From NCBI GenBank assembly GCA_963843065.1, contig CAWJKX010000150.1, positions 1-46,099 on the forward strand: 46,099 bases of DNA. Direction: 5' to 3'. Source of the DNA: JAGVPT01 sp963843065. GTDB lineage: Bacteria; Bacteroidota; Ignavibacteria; UBA10030; UBA8401. Under the pieces are notes generated by a model. That model searched no databases, was not told the DNA's origin, and saw only the letters and a list, made by a program, of their open reading frames with translations. The position numbers were made by a program, and so were the translations under genes. Every line of letters begins with the position of its first letter. Within the stretch, counting starts at the first letter, position 1. Shown in pieces: positions 1 to 8,749 of the stretch.

Positions 1-1123
1 CGATGAGAAGCGTCGGCTGTGATGTTGCTGATAGAGATGGACCTCCAAAACTACTGGCCGTATTAAAGAATCCGGGATTGTTAGAAAGATCATCACGAAA
101 CTCAACGCGTGTGATCAAAGGATCAAACAAGTGGTATTCATACGTCAGCGTTACTTCTTTCAACGTTTCTTTCGTATCAAACGGAGTCGGATTTGTATAT
201 CCGTTTAACGTGTAGAGATGCGGGTCAGAATATACTTCAGCGCGCAAAGCGACCGTTGACTTGGGATTGAGAACATACTTCCCGTAGATGTCGACGCCCT
301 TCCACATTTCTAAAGGACCGGCAGAGCCGCCTAAGCGCTCCTGGCCGTAATCGGCATTAAGGCAGAGTGAGAGATTGTCGTTGACTGTCTGACTCACAAT
401 GAAATCATAAACGGCTCTCTTTCCATACGGCGCCAGAAATGGCTGCTCGAAACCGTCGATGCCGTTGAAAACAACGCTCGTGCTTGGGGAAAACGTATAA
501 TTCAACGTCAGCCCGAGCGTTTGAGAGTGATTGTTATCGATGGTAGAATTCCATCCGTTCAATATATCCAGTGTTCCGCTCAATGCGCTGGACAAGGGAT
601 ATGTCAGCCGGATTCCCGTATGGTAGTAGGGAATCGCATAGGCAAAGAGGAACGAACGGCTGTAGTTCCAGTTGTCTTTCGATTCGATCACCTCGTTTCC
701 CATGTGGGTGACGAATTTACCCACGTCGACAGTTAATCCCGAACCAACGGGCAGAATTGCGGTAAGATATGCCTGCTGCATTATATTCAATGTGCTGTTC
801 GGAGTAGTCCCGTACGGCGCAATACCTTGCACTATATCGTTTGTCGGCCCAAAATCGAGGTCCATCCGGAACCCGACCGGCGAGGCCTGTTTCTGTATCA
901 CAAGTTCCGCAAGGCTTAACGCGAATTGGTTCTCATTGATGTCAAAATTCCGCAACTGGTTTGTCTCCGTTGCCGGGCTGTTGAAGTTCTTGCTGTAATA
1001 CGCGTCGACAAATCCGCTCCATGTGATCGGTGCAGGAGCCGGCGCTGCAGCTGCGGAGTCTGCTGCGAAAGATGCCGTAACACAGCACAAGACCGCTGAA
1101 AGGAAAAGAAAGACATATTTCAT
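1..1123 (-). CDS. Outer-membrane beta-barrel porin (BBP2/OmpL-like), partial at 3' end
   Basis: An open frame of 374 codons runs from an ATG at 1123 to the left edge without a stop, so the C-terminus is outside the window. The protein starts with a signal peptide (MKYVFLFLSAVLCCVTASFA), then an Ala/Pro-rich linker and ITWSGFVDAYYSKNF, followed by alternating amphipathic strands with many aromatic residues (for example YHTGIRLTYPL and LGLTLNYTF). This is the pattern of the putative beta-barrel porin-2 family (PF07642-like). It lies 69 bp after the KdpD-like sensor gene, on the same strand, as the apparent last gene of the Kdp cluster. That position suggests a channel letting K+ or osmolytes through the outer membrane when Kdp is induced, which is inference. 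The frame is clean throughout, unlike kdpA and kdpB. Confidence 0.82.
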   Translation of the reverse strand, partial: MKYVFLFLSAVLCCVTASFAADSAAAAPAPAPITWSGFVDAYYSKNFNSPATETNQLRNFDINENQFALSLAELVIQKQASPVGFRMDLDFGPTNDIVQGIAPYGTTPNSTLNIMQQAYLTAILPVGSGLTVDVGKFVTHMGNEVIESKDNWNYSRSFLFAYAIPYYHTGIRLTYPLSSALSGTLDILNGWNSTIDNNHSQTLGLTLNYTFSPSTSVVFNGIDGFEQPFLAPYGKRAVYDFIVSQTVNDNLSLCLNADYGQERLGGSAGPLEMWKGVDIYGKYVLNPKSTVALRAEVYSDPHLYTLNGYTNPTPFDTKETLKEVTLTYEYHLFDPLITRVEFRDDLSNNPGFFNTASSFGGPSLSATSQPTLLI

Positions 1124-1192
1124 TACGTGCTCCGTTGAATTGTGTATGAATTGTTATATGTTTTGTTGACAAAAAATCGTTCTCGACGGCAT

Positions 1193-1849
1193 TCAGCCTC
1201 CAATCCCATCCTTGTCTAATCTTGATCCACTTGTAATGGTAGTCCATACGCTGTTGTATCGGATTGGGACACCTGCTGCCGGCAGGCCGATTCCAGCGTG
1301 ATGGAATGTTTCCTTTGGGGCGAAAACAAGCGCAACCATTGCATCGGCAGGAAGATTCACCCATTTATCGAACGGGATAGAAAAATTTCCAGACACATAG
1401 TCAATTGCATTTTTCAAATTCTTCCCGAACGACGAATAGGTGGAAGTGATGACACTGATACCCTGATCGAGAAGATCGCGCACATCGTGATACCGCATCT
1501 CGTTTGCGGAGACTGAGATGTTCACGTGCAGCAGATTATCGATGATGACAACCTCGGGAGAACGCCGCAGAATTGCCTCGACGTCCATATCGTGGAATTT
1601 GCTCTTTTTGAAAGCCACTTCTTTCGCGGGCACAAGGTGAGTCGCTGGGAAATCCGCTCCCTCGCGCTCTCCATCAAGCGCCACAGCAGCATCAAGTCCC
1701 AGCGAAAGAAGGCGTTTGCCCTCGTTGACCATGTTGTCAAAAAGGCCTGGTAAAGGGATTCGCGTCATATAGATTTTGAGACTCCCTTTTCGAGGCTTTC
1801 GAACAAGCTCTCGAAAGTATTCCTTTGAAAAAACCTTATCGTCGTTCAT
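1193..1849 (-). CDS. Stand-alone KdpD N-terminal sensor domain, degenerate P-loop, no kinase
   Basis: 218 aa. Residues about 20-175 align by eye with the KdpD sensor domain (PF02702): GSLKIYM at 22-28, the Walker-B-like VVIIDNLLHVN, the RYHDVRDLLDQGI segment and the STYSSFGKNLKNAI helix. The protein then ends. There are no membrane helices, no GAF or HATPase domain and no phospho-accepting His, so it cannot be a histidine kinase. The P-loop of normal KdpD (GxAPGVGKT) is replaced here by TRIPLPGLFDN at 29-39, so nucleotide binding at this site is unlikely. It lies 89 bp downstream of the KdpE-like gene and upstream of the porin, in one run with kdpFABC. It may be a scaffold or ligand-sensing remnant that still binds something relevant to K+ control, or a decaying kdpD. 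The family call is firm and the role is inferred. Confidence 0.8.
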   Translation of the reverse strand: MNDDKVFSKEYFRELVRKPRKGSLKIYMTRIPLPGLFDNMVNEGKRLLSLGLDAAVALDGEREGADFPATHLVPAKEVAFKKSKFHDMDVEAILRRSPEVVIIDNLLHVNISVSANEMRYHDVRDLLDQGISVITSTYSSFGKNLKNAIDYVSGNFSIPFDKWVNLPADAMVALVFAPKETFHHAGIGLPAAGVPIRYNSVWTTITSGSRLDKDGIGG

Positions 1850-1938
1850 AACGGTATTTCGTATGATTGCGTGATTATCGCTGTCTATAAATTCTTAAAC
1901 CGAACCCGATGAGAAATGAACATCCATTCGAAACTATT

Positions 1939-2628
1939 TTATTGTTTTGCGACAAACTTATAACCCCTTCCTGATTCTGTTTGAAACAACCGCGGGTTGT
2001 CGGGGTCATCTTCCAATTTCTTCCGCAGTCGTCCCATATAGACGCGAGAATACGTTGTGTCCTTTTCAAACCACGGGCCCTTGATCTGCCGCAAAATACA
2101 ATCGTGGGTCATCAGCTTGCCGGGATTATGAACTAAAAGCGAGAGGAGAGAAAATTCCGTCGGAGTAAGGTTCACTATTTTCCCGTTTTTGCTCACCGTA
2201 TGATGCTCGAAATCGACGGTTACCGAATCTGTTTCAAATCGTATTCCTTGATCAGTGGTATTGTGTGATCGCAACACCAAACGTACAGACGTAAGCAATT
2301 CCATTTCACTGAATGGTTTATTGACATAATCATTTGCTCCAGCGACAGAGATTGCAAGAATGTCTTCCGCAGGAAGAAGTGAAGAAAGGAATATAACGGG
2401 GACTGTCGACCATGCCCGCAACTCCTTCACGATGTTTATATGCATTACATCGATCGATTCCATACCGAGAATCACCAAACTGCAACGAGATGAAAATACT
2501 CGTCGAAGAATATCCCCCCGCTTTTCAACAATTTTCACTCTATATCCGGCATGTTCCAATATTTTCAGGACAAGACGCCGGATTTCAACATCGTCATCCA
2601 TAACAAGAATAGTTCCAGCGCTGATCAT
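1939..2628 (-). CDS. kdpE: KdpE-like OmpR/PhoB response regulator without phospho-acceptor Asp
   Basis: 229 aa. The receiver (1-120) keeps the acidic pair/triplet D11-D13, the Ser in IFLSS (82/83) and Lys104 in NKPF, but the residue in the phosphorylation position is Gly55 (SLVILGMES instead of the usual LVILDLxLPD). The effector (about 130-229) is a normal winged helix with LTPTEFSLLSLLVHNPGKLMTHD and the recognition-helix region VYMGRLRKKLEDDP, ending SGRGYKFV. The gene lies 73 bp after kdpC and 89 bp before the stand-alone KdpD domain, so KdpE is the natural assignment. It probably still binds DNA, but phosphorylation at the usual site is impossible as the sequence stands. GGT for Gly55 is one transition from the GAT codon for Asp, so a recent mutation or a base error is conceivable. 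Confidence 0.85.
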   Translation of the reverse strand: MISAGTILVMDDDVEIRRLVLKILEHAGYRVKIVEKRGDILRRVFSSRCSLVILGMESIDVMHINIVKELRAWSTVPVIFLSSLLPAEDILAISVAGANDYVNKPFSEMELLTSVRLVLRSHNTTDQGIRFETDSVTVDFEHHTVSKNGKIVNLTPTEFSLLSLLVHNPGKLMTHDCILRQIKGPWFEKDTTYSRVYMGRLRKKLEDDPDNPRLFQTESGRGYKFVAKQ

Positions 2629-2701
2629 TGTCTGACCTTGAGATCGTATCGACGGTGCAATGCATTAATGCATTCATAAGAGCAGTAGTTCAGGTCTAAC
2701 A

Positions 2702-3718
2702 CTACTGCGGTGTTCCAAACTGACTGCGAAGATCAAGATTGACCTGAAGAACATTGACCATCTTCTCTCCTGCCAATCCATCCAGAGGAGCGAATGAATT
2801 CTTCTCAAGAATATTTTCAACCTCTTTTCGGACTTCAACCGGACTCGTTTTCAGGTCGGCCGCCCACTTTGAAGAAACGCGGTCGAGCTGATACACCGCA
2901 TTCTGCAGCGTGATATCAGGATCGAGGCCGGACGCCGACGTGGTAAGCATGTCGCCGGGAATATTTTGCAGGCTGTCGGTCGGATGATCCAACCGCCACA
3001 TGTCAAAAAAGATCGACTGGATATCAGAACCGGTGCTGACAGGCTTGATCACCGTTACGGCTTTACCGTCAGCACCGGTGTCCGGCATGGCTGAAGGAAA
3101 TTTGCCGGGGTTTTCATTTGAGAAATTTTGAAAGAATGTTACCGCAAGGTCCGACGGAGCCGGCTGCGGAATGCTCGGATTACTCTTTACAAATTGAGCG
3201 ACCACATCGGCATGCGCCTTCGCCCAATCCGCGACATAACCGATATGCAGCGAATCTGTGTTCACCCAGGCTGTTGCGTCCGATGTGTGCATCGATGCCC
3301 ACTGTCCAACGACGTGTGGACTTCCCTGATAGATGTCATGCTGGAACCAATTTTCGATGTCGGGCGCAACAAGTTGTCCCGATTTGGGACCGTCGGCGTA
3401 TCTCACGATCGGGCCGAGGGTTCGAGCGACACGATCGCGCAGGGCATAGTTGGACGCCGCCAATGCAGATGACGACGATGCCGATGCATCAAATGAAGCT
3501 GCAGATGGTCTGGGCTGGAAATATTCATCTTTGGTAAACGGCTGCGCAATGAGCAATGAGCCGACGGGTTTGCCATCCGGTCCATTGACTATACTTCCGT
3601 TGGCCTGAAACGGGAAGAACACCTGTCCAACGGCCAGCAATACGGCCGGATAAAGAACACAGCATATGACAACTGCGAATAACAGCAGCAGGAGACTTTT
3701 CGAAATAATCTTAGACAT
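2702..3718 (-). CDS. kdpC: Potassium-transporting ATPase subunit KdpC, enlarged form
   Basis: KdpC stabilises the KdpFABC complex and assists ATP and K+ handling. The preferred start is the ATG at 3718 (MSKIISKS), because GGAGG lies 8 bases upstream of it. This gives 338 aa, whereas typical KdpC has roughly 190. An N-terminal membrane helix (LLLLLFAVVICCVLYPAVLLAVGQVFF) is followed by the conserved SLLIAQPF..EYFQPRPSA region. The conserved C-terminal block is SASGLDPDITLQNAVYQLDRV. Between these blocks there is an insert of about 130-150 residues (about 115-260) rich in Asp, His, Ser and Pro (IENWFQHDIYQGS, WASMHTSDATAWVNTDS). Long KdpC variants exist in other phyla as far as I know. The gene follows kdpB closely and its frame is intact, unlike kdpA and kdpB. 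Confidence 0.9.
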   Translation of the reverse strand: MSKIISKSLLLLLFAVVICCVLYPAVLLAVGQVFFPFQANGSIVNGPDGKPVGSLLIAQPFTKDEYFQPRPSAASFDASASSSSALAASNYALRDRVARTLGPIVRYADGPKSGQLVAPDIENWFQHDIYQGSPHVVGQWASMHTSDATAWVNTDSLHIGYVADWAKAHADVVAQFVKSNPSIPQPAPSDLAVTFFQNFSNENPGKFPSAMPDTGADGKAVTVIKPVSTGSDIQSIFFDMWRLDHPTDSLQNIPGDMLTTSASGLDPDITLQNAVYQLDRVSSKWAADLKTSPVEVRKEVENILEKNSFAPLDGLAGEKMVNVLQVNLDLRSQFGTPQ

Positions 3719-3744
3719 TTTCATATCCTCCATTTTATTAAACC

Positions 3745-5916
3745 TTAATTCACTAAATGTAATGCTACCATGATCATATCGATCAGCTTGATGCCGATGA
3801 ACGGCAGTACGACGCCGCCGAGTCCCCAATAGAATAAGTTCCTCTTGAGAAGGTCGTCGGCACCCATGACGCGGTACTTGACACCTCTCAAGGCAACCGG
3901 AATCAATGCGGGAATGATCAATGCATTGAAAATGACTGCGGACAAAATTGCCGACGTCGGCGAATGCAGGTTCATGATGTCAACCGCCTTCAACCACGGG
4001 AGCGTCCCGGCAAACAGCGCGGGAATGATCGCGAAGTATTTCGCGACATCGTTCGCTATCGAAAAGGTCGTCAACGCACCACGGGTTATTAAAAGCTGTT
4101 TCCCGATATGAACGACTTCGAGCAGTTTCGTCGGGTCGCTGTCGAGATCGACCATGTTGGCCGCTTCCTTTGCCGCTTGAGTGCCGGCGTTCATCGCCAG
4201 TGCGACATCGGCTTGGGCAAGAGCGGGAGCATCGTTCGTGCCGTCGCCCATCATGGCGACAAGTTTGCCTTCGGCTTGCTCCTTTCGTATAAACTCGAGT
4301 TTTGTTTCCGGCGTCGCCTGCGCAAGATAGTCATCGACCCCCGCCTGCGCTGCGATAGCGGCAGCCGTGACAGGATTATCCCCTGTAATCATTACAGTTC
4401 GTAATCCCATCTTTCTCAGCTGGTCGAATCGCTCTTTCATGTTAGGCTTTAGGATGTCCTCCAGAGAGATCACGCCGGCCACATGAGAGTCGTCCGCAAC
4501 AACCAAAGGAGTTGCACCTTTCCTGGCTACATCATTGATGATCGCATTAATTTCAGGAGGGACCGTCCCGCGATTGTTGTGGACAAATTCGAACACCGCA
4601 TCCGCCGCTCCTTTTCGTATCTGTCGTCCGCCTGAGAAGTCGATGCCGCTCATGCGGGTTTGTGCGGTAAACGGCACAAACACTGAATCTTTCGGCACAT
4701 TGATCGGATCTTTGCTCTGCTTCTCGTAAAGCTTTACAATGCTTTTGCCTTCCGGTGTTTCATCTGCAGCAGAGGCCAATGCAGCGAGCCGAGCCAGGTC
4801 CGCTTCTTTGTATCTTCCTACCGGGAAGAATGTCGTTGCATGCCTGTTCCCAAGCGTGATTGTCCCTGTTTTGTCAAGCAGTACAACGTCGATATCGCCA
4901 GCCAGTTCCACAGCTTTCCCGCTCTTAGCGATGATATTCGCTTGCAATGCGCGATCCATGCCGGCAATTCCGATTGCCGCAAGGAGTGCTCCGATTGTTG
5001 TCGGAATAAGACATACCAAAAGTGCAATCAGAGTAGGCACATCCGTACCGAGGCTTTTCACCGGATCGGTAATTCCCAGGTAGCTCCCCATATATTGTTC
5101 TGCATTCCATGCCATCGGCCACAGCGGAACAACAACAATTAAAAAAATCAGGGTGAACGCCGAGAGAACGAGTGTTAGAGCAATTTCATTCGGACTGCGC
5201 TGCCGGATAGCTCCTTCAACAAGAGCGATCATCCTGTCGAGAAACGATTCTCCTGCGCCGCTGGTAATCTTAACAACAATCCTATCGGAAAGAACGTACG
5301 TCCCGCCGGTCACTCCCGATGCATCGCTGTGTGCTGCGCGAATAACAGGGGCGGATTCGCCCGTGATCGCGGATTCGTCAACCGATGCAATGCCTTCCGT
5401 GATCTCGCCGTCGCCGGGAATCATTTGCCCAGCCTGTACAACTACGCGGTCGCCGGGCTTAAGGTCTGTTGAAGAAACCTGCTCAACCGACCCGTCGGCA
5501 GTCAACCGATATGCTATCGTGTCGCGGCGTGCCTTCCTCAGCGATTCCGCCTGTGCTTTTCCTCGCGCTTCTGCAAGAGCAGTCGCAAAGTTCGCAAACA
5601 ATACGGTTAAGAAAAGCCAAGCAGTCAAGTGCGATGAAGTATGTTATCGACACCTGGCTGACATTATTGCCGAATGCTCGCTGCAAACACGTACAAAAGC
5701 GTTAATATCGCGCCGACTTCCACGACGAACATGACAGGGTTTTTCCACTGGATGTCCGGGCGAAGCATGACAAACGACTGCTTTCAATGCAGGGATCGCG
5801 GTATTTTTCTCAAGCAAGGCTCTCCGCTTGACTCTGCGCGGCGGCTTCGCTGATTTCGAAGAAAGGCTTTCCATAACTTCTTCGACATTCGGTTCTACGG
5901 TTTGAATTTCACTCAT
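3745..5916 (-). pseudogene. kdpB: Potassium-transporting ATPase subunit KdpB with three +1 frameshifts
   Basis: P-type ATPase catalytic subunit of Kdp, in the inner membrane. Start ATG at 5916 (MSEIQTVEPN). The main open part is 3745-5628, with TGES in the actuator domain, DKTGTIT carrying the phosphorylated Asp, and GDGTNDAPAL in the hinge. The N-terminal membrane part lies in three different frames. It reads RALLEKNTAIPALKAV, then VMLRPDIQWKNPVMFVVEVG, then NNVSQVSITYFIAL, and finally TAWLFLTVLFANFATA. Each switch is repaired by removing one base, near 5775, 5668 and 5618, at short runs of identical bases (ttt, tt or gg, tt). The three shifts sum to zero, giving a repaired protein of about 722 aa, a normal KdpB length. 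It is either a decayed gene or a stretch of sequencing error; function cannot be assumed from this sequence. Confidence 0.85.
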
Positions 5917-5989
5917 GTTGAACTCCTTAAGACTTTGTTATCACAATTTTTTAAAATCTAAGTTTGATCTATGAGATTGGATTATTTCC

Positions 5990-7788
5990 TCATCCACCGA
6001 ACGGGATCGGTCCTAAATGTTCGGCCAACGGTCCAAGTGCTGCGATAGGAAGGAAAGAGCAACGCGCCGATAATGAGAATCGTACCCAATAAGAGATAGC
6101 CAAAAATTGCCGTATCGGTACGCAAAGTTCCAAGATTAAACGGACTGGTTTTCTTTTGTCCGAGATATGCAGCCATCGCAACCGGCGCAATAATCGGAAG
6201 AAAGCGACTAATCAACATAACAATCCCAGTGGCGATGTCCCATGCAGCTGCTTCAGGCGCCGGACTCGGGTTATTATAGAAACCATACGTCACTCCCAAT
6301 CCGTCAAAAGCAGATCCGTTATTTGCGGATGCGGATGAAAACTGATAAAACATTTGCGAAAGTCCATGCGGACCGGGATTGCTGACGGCTTTCGTTCCCC
6401 AATCGGTAGCGGCAAATATACCGGTCGGCATAAGAATCATCAGCGGATGAATCAGGAGCGCGATCACCGCTAGCTTCACTTCGCGGGCTCCGATTTTTTT
6501 GCCTAAGGTATTCCGGCGTTCGTCCGACCATCATGCCGGCGATAAATATTCCGATGATGACGAAGAGAAGCATGTTGATCATGCCGACGCCTTTACCGCC
6601 AAAGACACAGTTCAGCCACATCCCGACCATCGGCGATAACGCTGCGAGCGGGTTGAGACTGTCATGCTCGGAGTTTACAGCGCCGCACGTTACGTCTGTT
6701 GTCAGCGCGGCAAATGTTGCACCTGCGGAGGTTCCGAAACGCATCTCTTTCCCTTCGAGGTTGCCGAGGTGCTGGTCAACCGGCAATCCACCGACAGCGG
6801 GCAAAGTCACAGTCCGCTTTCCCCCTGGCGCAGTGGCACTGGGAACGTCATACGTTTGCGATACGGATTGACCAGTGAATGCCGGGTTCGGCAAATAGGT
6901 ATCGAAAAGCACAGACCAGACGATCGTCCCTGCCATGAGGAATAACATCACGGAAAAAATGACGTACGCATGGCGCATTTTTTTCAACATACGGCCGTAC
7001 ATCAGCACGAGCGCAAACGGGAAGATCATCATCGACAGCGCGTTGAAGAAATTCGACAGTGCGGTCGGATTTTCGAAAGGATGCGCGGAGTTCATCCCGT
7101 AGAACCCGCCTCCGTTCGTCCCGAGCATTTTAATAGACTCAAGCGCTGCTACCGGTCCGACAATGATATTTTGCTGATTCGATTCAAGCCCGGCAATGTG
7201 ATAAACGCTCTCGAGCGTCATCGGGCTTCCCTGAGAAATGAAGATGATGCTGATGAGAATCGCCGACGGAATGAACATATAGATCAAAACGCGCCACATG
7301 TCAAGGAAGAAGTTTCCCAGATGCGAGTCGCTTCTCAACGCCCGAATAATCGCCGTCAACGCACAGAGACCGATAGCGGCCGAGATGAACATGTTCGAGA
7401 TGTCGAAAAATATCTGGCTGAAATTGGAGAAATGCTGGTCCCCGGAATAATGCTGGAGATTCGTGTTCGTCATGAACGATATCACGCTGTGCAATATCGT
7501 GCTCGGCGCGATCATCGGCCTGCCCATCGGGTTCAGCGGCATCCATTCCTGGAGCGCCAGAACGATGAAGCCGAAAACGAATAGTGCGGTATTGAAAATC
7601 AGCAATGAACCGACATACTGCTTCCAGTTCTGATGCCCGCTGTCCAATCGCTTCTCGAACCATGCAAAAATCCTGATCGGTCGATATTCTCCGTCCATAA
7701 TCCAGCCCATGTAACGGCTGAGCGGGAATGCCAGGAGCGTCGCCGCGGCGAGGAGGAGAAACGGTAAAAACCAAATTTGAAAATTCAT
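5990..7788 (-). pseudogene. kdpA: Potassium-transporting ATPase subunit KdpA with two +1 frameshifts
   Basis: KdpA is the K+-channel-like, multi-spanning subunit of Kdp. Start ATG at 7788, with AAAGGAG about 8 bases upstream. The first 1.3 kb is clean and contains MTNTNLQHYSG, MLGTNGGGFYGMNSAHPFENPT and TSAGATFAALTTDVTCGAVN, the conserved filter-type loops. The frame breaks after GMMVGRTPEYL near 6495, in an A7 run where A6 restores REVKLAVIALLIHPLMIL. It breaks again near 6048, where removing one T of ttt restores the normal C-terminus FLPIAALGPLAEHLGP, with the stop at 5990. With both bases removed the gene gives 598 aa, in the usual size range. A 5'-partner peptide and kdpF lie just upstream and kdpB 73 bp downstream. 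Decay and base error are both possible. Confidence 0.87.
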
Positions 7789-7826
7789 ATTCTAAACTCC
7801 TTTTTGCGTTAATTCTATTGATTCGC

Positions 7827-7907
7827 TTAAAACTTTTCAGGTCGTAAAAGCGCAACAACCAAATACACAAACAAAAAAAGTGCAACAACGGCGGTTAGAT
7901 AAATCAT
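7827..7907 (-). CDS. kdpF: Potassium-transporting ATPase small subunit KdpF
   Basis: A 26-aa ORF starting at ATG 7907 and ending at TAA 7827-7829. The peptide is one hydrophobic helix (IYLTAVVALFLFVYLVVALL) followed by the RPEKF tail that is hallmark for KdpF, the lipid-like stabilising subunit of the KdpFABC complex. It sits 38 bp upstream of kdpA, the standard order kdpF-kdpA-kdpB-kdpC. A purine-rich GAGAGGACGAAC stretch precedes the ATG. The call is confident because length, hydrophobicity, tail and position all agree. Confidence 0.92.
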   Translation of the reverse strand: MIYLTAVVALFLFVYLVVALLRPEKF

Positions 7908-7929
7908 GTTCGTCCTCTCTTTCGGGTAG

Positions 7930-8025
7930 TTAGATTTTTTCGCACGCTTCCATGAACAAGTAACAGAGTGCCATCAACGCAATGCCCAACAGGAACATCG
8001 CCGGCAGCCAGATCAATAGGTTCAT
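7930..8025 (-). CDS. Small single-span membrane peptide at head of kdp operon
   Basis: A 31-aa ORF starts at ATG 8025 with a strong AGGAGG about 9 bases upstream and ends 22 bp before kdpF. It has one helix (LLIWLPAMFLLGIALMALCYLF) and a short tail MEACEKI. No function is known to me, but the strong ribosome site and the position as first gene of the operon argue that it is translated and tied to the Kdp complex. It is distinct from KdpF, which follows. It could be an additional small subunit, a regulator, or a leader peptide controlling the operon. Confidence 0.72.
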   Translation of the reverse strand: MNLLIWLPAMFLLGIALMALCYLFMEACEKI

Positions 8026-8552
8026 ACAAATTTCCTCCTAAAAATTAGTGTATACAGTGGCAGCAGCGATAATGCATGATGCCTTTTCTTACCTTTCAGT
8101 TGATCCCACACGCTGGAGTGAAACTTTTGACGCGTCAACTGCAGCGTACCCATTGCTTTAATAATTACGTGTGCAAATATGATAGACCATGAACGGGAAA
8201 GCAATTAAGGGGATATAAAAAGAAAACGGAGGGATGTAAAATTATTGTAAGTATAGCGATAACGGCAAAGTGCCGACAATGCGCCTTAGAAACGATAGAA
8301 GGGGTCAGGGTACATAAAAAGAGGGATGATTAGTATAAAAATTCTATAAAAATTTAGCTGCTGTCGCTGCGGTTGTTCAGAGGAAATGGTGCGGCGGGGG
8401 AGGTCCATTATCAGACATCCCTATTGTTCCGGCTCAGCAAAATTATCTTCAAAAATTCAAGGATGGTTTTTTTATATCAAGGACGGACCCGTTTGACTTT
8501 CTAAAGGAGCGTTCTATCGCGCGAGTTGACAAATCGCGTACAGGTCATCGAA
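8026..8552. other. Intergenic region upstream of kdp; possible operator
   Basis: About 530 bp without a credible gene on either strand. It must hold the promoter of the minus-strand kdp operon. A perfect 12-bp palindrome TTGACGCGTCAA lies at 8127-8138, about 100 bp upstream of the first kdp gene, and could be an operator, but nothing else supports this. The stretch 8200-8340 is A/T-rich with no recognisable -10/-35 pair that I would defend. Confidence 0.4.
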
Positions 8553-8700
8553 TTACTTCAACAACAACATTTTCTTCACCTGAATGAATCGGTCATTGGG
8601 ATTCGTCATGTCCACCGCTTCAATCCGACAGAAATAGATGCCCGAAGCGACGATTGCATGCTATTCTTTTCCCGCACCGTCCAGATTCTTTTCCCACCAT
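8553..8700 (-). pseudogene. Remnant of a type IX secretion C-terminal sorting domain
   Basis: Read on the minus strand, codons ending at the TAA at 8553-8555 give VASGIYFCRIEAVDMT and then a tail ending IQVKKMLLLK. This is the characteristic end of Por/type IX secretion sorting domains in the Bacteroidota/Ignavibacteriota group (xASGIYxYRLxA...KKMxLLK). Just upstream an in-frame TAG interrupts the segment LDGAGKE, where family members usually have WDGxNxxGxxV. No open frame continues further upstream, and the dispersed repeat half at 8683-8726 cuts into it. It is best read as the last 40-50 codons of a lost secreted protein. It is separate from the beta-glucosidase, whose own stop is at 8750. 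Confidence 0.6.
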
Positions 8701-8726
8701 AAAGCGGCGGGATCAGAATGACACGG
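8683..8726. repeat. Dispersed intergenic repeat, right half
   Basis: The segment agattcttttcccacc... ending tcagaatgacac closely matches 14538-14577 (agattcttctcccgcc... tcagaatgacat). Only the right arm is present here; the complementary left arm (gtcattctga...gaagaatct) is missing. It lies between the sorting-domain remnant and the end of the beta-glucosidase gene. Confidence 0.6.
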
Positions 8727-8749
8727 GCTCTGGTATCATTCTTAAGTTT

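Noticed and set aside
942..1364. 140-codon minus-strand ORF spanning the porin start and the KdpD-like gene
   Set aside because: It overlaps two better supported genes in another frame and has Cys/Arg-rich, shadow-like composition.
1939..2628. Asp60 of the KdpE-like protein as phospho-acceptor
   Set aside because: It lies five residues after the beta-3 strand end; the position equivalent to the normal acceptor is Gly55.
2412..2635. Overlapping plus-strand ORFs in the kdpE region
   Set aside because: Ser/Arg-rich shadows without a ribosome site or motif.
5153..5734. 193-codon plus-strand ORF
   Set aside because: Antisense shadow of kdpB.
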